11,872 nucleotides of DNA from Bacteroidota bacterium (GTDB lineage: Bacteria; Bacteroidota; Bacteroidia; Chitinophagales; Chitinophagaceae), in the NCBI GenBank assembly GCA_018267795.1, contig JAFDXS010000023.1, positions 1 to 11,872 of the forward strand, written 5' to 3'. The translations under genes and the position numbers were made by a program. This document shows, in pieces, positions 7,049-11,872 of the stretch. The notes under the pieces are model-generated. The model worked only from the letters and a program-made list of their open reading frames with translations. It searched no databases and was not told the origin of the DNA. Numbering within the stretch: the stretch's first letter is position 1; the number at the start of each line of letters is the position of its first letter.

Positions 7049-7885
7049 CTAAATTATTTTCAAACAATGCTTTACGTAGCTATATGCAAGTAAGTTCATT
7101 TTTTGATAATCGGGAATACGTATGCGCTTGTTCATAATACCCGAAGGTGGTGTTATCCTTATTTTATTAAAAAGTTCCCGATAATAAACATAAGCCGTAT
7201 AAACACCAAAGCGAGCAGTGGCAGGTAATTGCCGTATACCTTCCAATGCCTCTTTGAAATCTGCATCTATCTCAGCCTCAATCTTTTTTTTCTCATTTTC
7301 TGTAAACCGTACAAGATCTATGCCCGGGAAGTAAATCCTGCCCAAAAGCGTATTATCATCTTTTAGATCCCTTAAAAAGTTAACCTTTTGAAATGCAGCG
7401 CCGAGCTTCATAGCTGCCGGCGTTAATTTATGATACATAGCATCATTGCCCTCAGTAAAAACCCTGAGGCACATTAAACCAACAACCTGCGCAGAACCCA
7501 AAATGTACTTACTATATGACTCTACAGAATGACCCTGCATACTGAGATCCATTTCCATACTATCAAGAAAACAGTCGATAAGTGATTGGTCTATATTGTA
7601 TTCGTGAACTACTTTTTGAAAACTATTCAGTACCGGATTGAGGCTTATTCGCCTTTCTATGGCCTGATAAGTTGATTCCCTGAACTCTGCTAATAAAACT
7701 TTTTTATCATAGTCGTGAAAGCTATCAACTATTTCATCAGCGAGGCGTACAAAACCATATATGTTATAGATAGGCTCATGCAGGCGCTTGCTAAGGCAAT
7801 GGATGCCTATGGAAAAACTGGTGCTGTAAGTGCGGGTAATGATTTTGCTGCTAGCAACAGATATTTTATCAAAAAGCGCTTTCAT
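7049..7885 (-). CDS. crtB: Phytoene synthase
   Basis: Condenses two geranylgeranyl diphosphates head-to-head, via prephytoene diphosphate, to 15-cis-phytoene, the first committed carotenoid step. The 278-residue protein has the squalene/phytoene synthase motifs. These are TYSTSF (19-24), the first aspartate-rich site DEIVD (50-54) after YGFVRLA, GSAQVVGLMCL (130-140), and the second aspartate-rich site RDLKDD (172-177) in QKVNFLRDLKDD. The last two are the typical magnesium-diphosphate binding pattern. Squalene synthase is the alternative within the family, but the operon with crtI, crtYcd and crtZ makes phytoene synthase far more likely. The ATG lies inside the end of crtI, overlapping it by 17 bases in another frame, a layout that favours translational coupling and balanced amounts of the two enzymes. 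Confidence 0.95.
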   Translation of the reverse strand: MKALFDKISVASSKIITRTYSTSFSIGIHCLSKRLHEPIYNIYGFVRLADEIVDSFHDYDKKVLLAEFRESTYQAIERRISLNPVLNSFQKVVHEYNIDQSLIDCFLDSMEMDLSMQGHSVESYSKYILGSAQVVGLMCLRVFTEGNDAMYHKLTPAAMKLGAAFQKVNFLRDLKDDNTLLGRIYFPGIDLVRFTENEKKKIEAEIDADFKEALEGIRQLPATARFGVYTAYVYYRELFNKIRITPPSGIMNKRIRIPDYQKMNLLAYSYVKHCLKII

Positions 7886-9362
7886 ACTTTAGTTTTTTTA
7901 ACTGTTTTAGTACCTGGCCTGCAACTATTTCTCCTGATATTAATGAAGGTGGCAAACCGGGGCCCGGCACGGTGAGCTGCCCTGCATAGAAAAGATTGTT
8001 TACTTTTTTATTTCGCATGGCAGGTTTCAACACAGCTGTTTGCCTTAATGTATTTGCAAGACCATAGGCATTTCCTTTATAGGCATTATAGTCGGACATG
8101 AAGTTGCTGATCCCATAACTTTTATTTACGACGATATTTTCTTTAAAGCTTTCGCCGCAAAAAGTTTCAAGCTTTGTAATTATTTTGTTGAAGTAAACAT
8201 CCCGTAAAGTAGCCTCATCATTCAACGCAGGAGCTATGGGGATGAGAATAAACAGGTTTTCATTGCCGGACGGAGCAACGGAAGGATCTGTTTTAGAAGG
8301 GCAACAAACGTAGAAGAGAGGATCCTGCGGCCAGCGGGGATGCGTATAAATTTCATTTGCATGCTGCTCGAAGTCGGTATCGAAGAACAGGTTGTGATGC
8401 TGCAGCTTAGAGAGTTTTTTGTTCAGCCCTATATAATATATAAGACAAGAAGGTGCGAGCGTCTTTTTATCCCAGTACTCTTCCGTATAATTTCTATAGG
8501 CAGCGGGTAATAACTGCTGCTCGACATGATGATAATCGGCGGCGGCAACTACTGCATCGGCTTTTATTGTATGCCCATTTATCGTAACAGAATCTGCGTG
8601 GCCATTGGATATATTCAGTTTTTGTACAGCGGCTGCTGTTTGTATTTTCACTCCTAATGAAAGTGCCAGATGCTGCATGGCATCTATAATACGGCCCATG
8701 CCCCCCATAGGATAAAATGTGCCCTGAGTAAGCGCAGCATGGTTCATTAATGTATAAAGAGCGGGTATGCGATTGGGCATAGCACCCAGAAAAAGCACCG
8801 GGAACTCGAGCAATGCAACCAGGCCAGGATCGCGGAAATAGCTGCGAACATAAGTTCTTACCGAGCTAAAGAGGTTCATTTTGAACATACTCCTGAACAC
8901 AGGAGCTTTGGCAAATTCAAGCCATGAATAAGCGGGAGTTTTTACTAACTCTGTCATGCTTAGGCGATATTTATATGCGGCCTCACTGAGAAACTTATCT
9001 AAGCGTGCAGCACTACCTTTTTCGCGGGCCTCGAATACTTGTCGCAGTTCTTCCATCTCTGCAGGAACTAATAGAATATCGTCTTTACCAAGGATAATCT
9101 GAAAACCTGGGTCCAGCTGTATAAGATGATAATAGTCGGCAGCTGTTTTATTGAAATGCGTAAAAAAGCCCTCAAAAACATCGGGCATCCAGTACCAGCT
9201 TGGGCCCATATCGAAAGTGAAGCCTTTCTCCTGAAATACCCTGCAGCGACCGCCAATGGTGTCGTTCTTCTCATATATTGTAACATCCAATCCATCTTTT
9301 GCCAAAAAGCAAGCAGCTGAAAGACCAGAGATACCACCACCTATAACAGACACTGAACGCAT
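7869..9362 (-). CDS. crtI: Phytoene desaturase
   Basis: FAD-dependent desaturase that introduces double bonds into phytoene, probably four steps to all-trans lycopene given that a lycopene cyclase follows. The 497-residue length is standard for CrtI. The N-terminus starts directly with the FAD-binding Rossmann motif VSVIGGGISGLSAACFLA (4-21), then IYEKNDTIGGRC (29-40) and FDMGPSWYWMPDVF (50-63). The C-terminal CrtI signature NLFYAGQLTVPGPGLPPSLI begins near residue 456. CrtD, CrtN or CrtO relatives share the fold, but the partner genes favour CrtI. The ATG at 9362 is preceded by AAGGAG (9366-9371), an unusually good ribosome site for this group, though only three bases from the start. It is the first gene of the operon, with a 159-base upstream gap holding the candidate promoter. 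Confidence 0.95.
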   Translation of the reverse strand: MRSVSVIGGGISGLSAACFLAKDGLDVTIYEKNDTIGGRCRVFQEKGFTFDMGPSWYWMPDVFEGFFTHFNKTAADYYHLIQLDPGFQIILGKDDILLVPAEMEELRQVFEAREKGSAARLDKFLSEAAYKYRLSMTELVKTPAYSWLEFAKAPVFRSMFKMNLFSSVRTYVRSYFRDPGLVALLEFPVLFLGAMPNRIPALYTLMNHAALTQGTFYPMGGMGRIIDAMQHLALSLGVKIQTAAAVQKLNISNGHADSVTINGHTIKADAVVAAADYHHVEQQLLPAAYRNYTEEYWDKKTLAPSCLIYYIGLNKKLSKLQHHNLFFDTDFEQHANEIYTHPRWPQDPLFYVCCPSKTDPSVAPSGNENLFILIPIAPALNDEATLRDVYFNKIITKLETFCGESFKENIVVNKSYGISNFMSDYNAYKGNAYGLANTLRQTAVLKPAMRNKKVNNLFYAGQLTVPGPGLPPSLISGEIVAGQVLKQLKKLKYESAF

Positions 9363-9365
9363 TAG

Positions 9366-9371
9366 CTCCTT
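9366..9371 (-). promoter_or_regulatory. Shine-Dalgarno sequence of crtI
   Basis: On the minus strand AAGGAG sits three bases before the crtI ATG. It is a strong match to the 16S anti-SD, where most genes in this window have none obvious. The spacing is short. It supports the ATG at 9362 as the start. Confidence 0.5.
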
Positions 9372-9382
9372 GTTTTAATGAC

Positions 9383-9401
9383 CGGCATAATATATCTGCC
9401 G
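9383..9401. promoter_or_regulatory. Inverted repeat, possible operator of the crt operon
   Basis: CGGCA (9383-9387) and TGCCG (9397-9401) form a perfect 5-bp inverted repeat around nine A/T-rich bases, in the crtI leader 21 bases before the start codon. It overlaps the -10-like part of the candidate promoter. A third copy, CGGCAG at 9438-9443, is the exact inverse of CTGCCG at 9396-9401. Light- or redox-sensing MerR/CarH-type repressors control crt genes in some bacteria, but no regulator gene is visible here. Binding is inference. Confidence 0.35.
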
Positions 9402-9415
9402 TACCATGAATACAA
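9387..9415 (-). promoter_or_regulatory. Candidate promoter of the crt operon
   Basis: On the minus strand TTGTAT (9410-9415) is followed after 17 bases by TATTAT (9387-9392), a sigma-70-like pair. Read the Bacteroidota way, a TTTG further upstream precedes TATATTAT by 21 bases, a partial match to TAnnTTTG. Either reading places the start 15-20 bases before crtI. The site lies just downstream of the terminator at 9464-9497, as expected for a new transcript. Confidence 0.35.
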
Positions 9416-9463
9416 CAAACAAGCAAGTCATTTTGTTCGGCAGTCATTATTTTTCAGTGGCTA

Positions 9464-9497
9464 GAAAAAAACAAAAAGGGAGCCATAAGGCTCCCTT
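9464..9497 (-). terminator. Intrinsic terminator of the nif3-like/zinc-ribbon transcript
   Basis: On the minus strand AAGGGAGCC (9497-9489) pairs perfectly with GGCTCCCTT (9484-9476), a 9-bp stem with a TTAT loop. It is followed by a T-rich run (TTTGTTTTTTT) down to 9464. It lies 24 bases after the stop of the gene ending at 9522 and before the crt promoter region. The plus direction lacks a T-tract, so it is one-way. It insulates the crt operon from upstream read-through. Confidence 0.92.
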
Positions 9498-9521
9498 GAA
9501 CAATATAATGAACTTGAAAAA

Positions 9522-10280
9522 TTAGTGTTTCAGTTTTACCTGATCGTCCAGATCGACGTCTACAAGGATACGACCGCAATGTTCGCAAACGATGATCTTC
9601 TTGCGCTGGCGAATTTCTGACTGGCGCTGTGGCGGTATAACGTTGAAGCAACCACCGCAAGAATCGCGCATGATAGGCACAACCGCAAGACCATTAGGAT
9701 AAGTAGTGCGGATGCGTTCGTATGCTAAAAGTAAACGTGGATCCACTTTTTCTTTAGCAGCATCAGAATCCTTGCTTAATGCCTGTTCTTCTTTTTCAGT
9801 ATCAGCAATGATCTTCTCAAGCTCTGTACGTTTTACTTTTAAAGCATCTTCAACGTCTTTGATCTTCTCTTCAGTACGCATACGTGCATTAGAACGATCT
9901 TTCAGCTCGATGTTAGCATCTTTAATATGCTTTTCATTCAGCTTTACCTCAAGTTCCTGCATTTCAACTTCTTTGTTGATAGCTTCGAACTCTCGATTGT
10001 TCTTTACGTTTTCCTGCTGCTTTTCGTATTTTTTTATCAGCGCCTGGGCTTCTTTTTTAGCCTCAGTCTTAGTAGAAATGAAATTTTCGATGCTTTTTAC
10101 TTCAGCATCGATGTTGTTAATACGTGTTTGTAATCCTTCGATCTCATCTTCGAGGTCCTTTACTTCCATAGGAAGTTCGCCTTTCAAAGTCTTGATCTCA
10201 TCTATTTTAGAATCGATCTTTTGCAATGTAAGGACGGCAATCAGTTTTTCCTCAACAGAAAAGTCTTTAACAGTAGCCAT
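9522..10280 (-). CDS. Coiled-coil protein with C-terminal C4 zinc ribbon
   Basis: A 252-residue cytoplasmic protein of the CT398-like/zf-RING_7 family. Residues 10-180 are a long charged coiled coil dominated by Glu, Lys, Asp and Ile/Leu, with the family-typical NNREFEAINKEVE at 94-106. The C-terminal domain carries two Cys pairs, CGGC (C208, C211) and CEHC (C232, C235), a four-cysteine zinc site. It also has the conserved DPRLLLAYERIR and GLAVVPI segments around 180-203. Proposals for relatives include nucleic-acid or protein-partner binding (some resemblance to DksA-like coiled-coil plus zinc architecture), but the function is not settled. Its ATG lies one base after the stop of the Nif3-like gene, so the pair is almost certainly co-transcribed and coupled. 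A strong terminator follows. Family assignment is firm. Confidence 0.92.
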   Translation of the reverse strand: MATVKDFSVEEKLIAVLTLQKIDSKIDEIKTLKGELPMEVKDLEDEIEGLQTRINNIDAEVKSIENFISTKTEAKKEAQALIKKYEKQQENVKNNREFEAINKEVEMQELEVKLNEKHIKDANIELKDRSNARMRTEEKIKDVEDALKVKRTELEKIIADTEKEEQALSKDSDAAKEKVDPRLLLAYERIRTTYPNGLAVVPIMRDSCGGCFNVIPPQRQSEIRQRKKIIVCEHCGRILVDVDLDDQVKLKH

Positions 10281-10281
10281 A

Positions 10282-11382
10282 TCAGCAAAAATATTTTACA
10301 GGATTGGTTGAAAAATTTGATAAAAGAATGGCAAAATTAGGAAATTTTTTGTTAAGTAGCTCCTGAAATAACTCAATTGTGAACTGTTCGCTCTCGTAAT
10401 GACCTATATCGGCGATAATAATGCGCTGATCGGCATCGAAAAATTGGTGGTATTTAAAATCGCCTGTAATAAAGATATCTGCGCCAGCAGCTATAGCATC
10501 CCTGAGCAAAAAGCTGCCTGAGCCGCCACATACGGCTACCTTCTGAATGGATTTACCCATTAAAGCTGTGTGACGTATGCAACCTGTCTTCATATTTACC
10601 TTTATCAGCTGAAGAAAATCCGCTTCCGGCATGGGTTGGGCTAAAGTTCCTATCATTCCGGCACCTATTTCCTGATTTTGATTTTGTAATGCGATTATTT
10701 CATAGGCCACCTCTTCGTAGGGATGTGCCTCGAAAAGAGCACTCAGAACCTTAGATTCCAGGTGTTTGGGAATTATGACCTCAATTTTCACTTCATCAAC
10801 CCATTCCCTGGGGCCGCCCGGGGTACCTATAGCTGGATCTGCAGTGGTATCCGGACGGAAAGTGCCGCTGCCGGGTGTATTAAAGCTGCATTCCCTATAC
10901 TTGCCAATATCGCCCGCACCTGCTGCAAAGAGAGCATCACGCACCTTATCAACCGCATTTTGGGGTGCATAGGTATAAAACTTATATAAAGTATCTGACT
11001 TCATGGAAAGGATACGGGTATTCTGCAGGCCAAGCTTTTCGGCGATTTTTGCGTTTACGCCCCGGCGCATATTGTCCATATTAGTATGAGCGGCATAAAT
11101 ACTGATGTCATTTTTAATAGCCTTGTGCACAATGCGCTCGATATAAGTGCGGCCTGAAATGCTTTTGAGCCCGGAAAATATAAGGGGGTGGTGGGCCACA
11201 ATCATATTACAATTACGACTTATAGCCTCTTCCAGTATTGCTTCTGTAACATCAAGACTTAAAAGAACGCCTGTTACCTCCTGGCCGGGATCACCCACCT
11301 GCAAACCACAATTATCATAAGACTCCTGATAGCGGAGCGGCGCAAATGCCTCTAATACCTGAGCAATATCTTTAACCTGCAT
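10282..11382 (-). CDS. Nif3-like dinuclear metal-centre protein (YqfO/YbgI family)
   Basis: A 366-residue member of the Nif3/DUF34 family, which forms ring-shaped hexamers with a two-metal site. Some relatives have been linked to GTP cyclohydrolase I type 2 or metal handling, but the physiological role is not established. Metal ligands are visible: H64-H65 in AHHPLIF, D103 in HTNMD, and H328 and E332 in DIGHYESE. TGDFKYHQF (307-315) is also a family signature. Residues of about 130-240 are the extra PII-like insert found in the long YqfO form, with the typical GSGTFRP and EAHPYEEVAYEI stretches. The protein ends NPVKYFC, close to the usual TNPIKYY-like tail. It opens the two-gene unit with the zinc-ribbon protein. 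It diverges from the right-edge gene across a 179-base region. Confidence 0.94.
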   Translation of the reverse strand: MQVKDIAQVLEAFAPLRYQESYDNCGLQVGDPGQEVTGVLLSLDVTEAILEEAISRNCNMIVAHHPLIFSGLKSISGRTYIERIVHKAIKNDISIYAAHTNMDNMRRGVNAKIAEKLGLQNTRILSMKSDTLYKFYTYAPQNAVDKVRDALFAAGAGDIGKYRECSFNTPGSGTFRPDTTADPAIGTPGGPREWVDEVKIEVIIPKHLESKVLSALFEAHPYEEVAYEIIALQNQNQEIGAGMIGTLAQPMPEADFLQLIKVNMKTGCIRHTALMGKSIQKVAVCGGSGSFLLRDAIAAGADIFITGDFKYHQFFDADQRIIIADIGHYESEQFTIELFQELLNKKFPNFAILLSNFSTNPVKYFC

Positions 11383-11413
11383 AGTTGCGTTTAAAACGGG
11401 AAATTAGTGGTTT

Positions 11414-11443
11414 CAAAATTGTTACTCAAGTTTACATAAACAG
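11414..11443 (-). promoter_or_regulatory. Candidate promoter of the nif3-like/zinc-ribbon unit
   Basis: On the minus strand CAATTTTG (11414-11421) matches five of the six defined positions of TAnnTTTG. CTG (11441-11443) lies 19 bases upstream, where TTG is expected. A start near 11407 would leave a leader of about 25 bases before the ATG at 11382. This is the best -7 match seen in the window, but it is still a motif-only call. Confidence 0.4.
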
Positions 11444-11561
11444 AAAATGCTTAAGCCTTGCTAATCAATAAATAATGCGCTCATCCCTATGAAAAAAAAC
11501 ACAAAGGTTTAACACCGATTTATTGTTTCAATATGTAATATTGCACACCATTTTGACCCGA

Positions 11562-11872
11562 GTGTCTAAAATCAAAACATATATAATACAGGCATTGAGT
11601 ATTGTACTGCTATTGCACGTTTATTTTCTGAGTGTGCAATCGGAGAAGGAATATGATATGCATTATGATGTGAACCCCTATACCACAACCCATATAGCCA
11701 AGGCATCTAAGTCGCGAATGGCGGCGGGTAAACATATAGCGCTAAGAAGCAAGAACCAGAAAAATAATAAGAGTACAAGGAAGCTGCATATAGTAAAGCA
11801 TATAACGCTGAAACTAAGCATACCCGAAAGCCAGACCTCCTACCCCACTTATGTTTTTGCCTCTATACTACA
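11562..11872 (+). CDS. Unrecognised membrane-anchored basic protein, N-terminal fragment
   Basis: The only plus-strand gene I can support. From GTG at 11562 the frame stays open for 103 codons to the window edge; it is open back to a stop at 11490. The start is chosen because it immediately precedes a sensible N-terminus, SKIKTYIIQALSIVLLLHVY. This is a short positive head and a hydrophobic helix (residues about 8-25) that looks like a signal anchor. TTG codons at 11541 and 11553 are alternatives; no ATG is in frame upstream. After a short acidic and Tyr-rich stretch (SEKEYDMHYDVNPY) the chain becomes strongly basic from residue 45 to 84, with many Lys, Arg and His. No known domain is recognised and there is no clear ribosome site. 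It diverges from the Nif3-like gene. It is moderately likely to be real, and its function is unknown. Confidence 0.55.
   Translation, partial: MSKIKTYIIQALSIVLLLHVYFLSVQSEKEYDMHYDVNPYTTTHIAKASKSRMAAGKHIALRSKNQKNNKSTRKLHIVKHITLKLSIPESQTSYPTYVFASIL

Noticed and set aside
6752..7093. A 113-codon plus-strand open frame opposite idi and the end of crtB.
   Set aside because: It lies antisense across two confident genes, shows no recognisable domain, and has mixed Cys/Pro-rich composition typical of a shadow frame.
9706..10311. A 201-codon plus-strand open frame rich in Ser and Phe, opposite the coiled-coil gene.
   Set aside because: It is antisense to a well-supported gene. Its Ser/Phe-rich composition is what the reverse strand of Glu/Lys-rich coiled-coil codons gives, and no domain or start signal supports it.
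10723..10989. Two overlapping plus-strand open frames of 68-88 codons.
   Set aside because: They are antisense to the PII-like insert of the Nif3-like gene and have no independent support.
1..11872. Defence system, CRISPR array, mobile element or secondary-metabolite cluster beyond carotenoids.
   Set aside because: No transposase, integrase, nuclease, repeat array, tRNA attachment site or terminal inverted repeats were seen. All confident genes are housekeeping, envelope or carotenoid functions.

Overview
The window looks like a chromosomal segment of a Bacteroidota bacterium, most likely a Chitinophagaceae-type member. The evidence is a secreted protein with a C-terminal type IX secretion (T9SS) sorting domain, two small outer-membrane beta-barrel proteins of the PorT/OMP_b-brl type, a fused CrtYcd-type lycopene cyclase, moderate-to-low GC, few Shine-Dalgarno sequences, and promoter-like elements resembling the Bacteroidota TTG / TAnnTTTG pattern. 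The genus call is tentative. Nearly everything is on the minus strand; only a fragment at the far right is on the plus strand. No gap between genes exceeds 180 bases. No tRNA, rRNA, CRISPR array, insertion sequence or phage gene was seen.

Layout from left to right. At 1-1472 is malate:quinone oxidoreductase (mqo), cut by the window edge just before its C-terminus. At 1604-2695 is a T9SS-exported protein of unknown function, followed on its own strand by a clear intrinsic terminator (1547-1581). At 2847-3635 is a short-chain dehydrogenase whose active-site region resembles the chlorophyll-b-reductase (NYC1/NOL) type of SDR. At 3668-4369 and 4460-5236 are two related outer-membrane beta-barrel proteins. 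At 5350-9362 is a five-gene carotenoid operon, transcribed crtI, crtB, idi, crtZ, crtYcd. At 9522-10280 is a coiled-coil/zinc-ribbon protein and at 10282-11382 a Nif3-like metal protein; these two are separated by one base and end in a strong terminator (9464-9497). At 11562-11872 is the start of a divergent, unrecognised membrane-anchored basic protein.

How the genes work together. The crt genes form a near-complete xanthophyll route. Idi balances IPP and DMAPP. CrtB joins two GGPP into phytoene and CrtI desaturates it, probably to lycopene. CrtYcd cyclises the ends to beta-carotene, and CrtZ hydroxylates the rings, so zeaxanthin is the expected product. No GGPP synthase (crtE) or ketolase (crtW) is present, so GGPP must come from a gene elsewhere. 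The genes overlap or nearly touch, which suggests one transcript with coupled translation. The crtI leader carries a possible promoter overlapped by an inverted repeat that could bind a regulator.

Most of the window is ordinary, well-understood biology. The points most worth a second look are the crt control region, the odd SDR with its two outer-membrane neighbours just downstream of the crt operon, the tightly coupled Nif3/zinc-ribbon pair, and the unrecognised right-edge gene. I see no convincing undescribed system.
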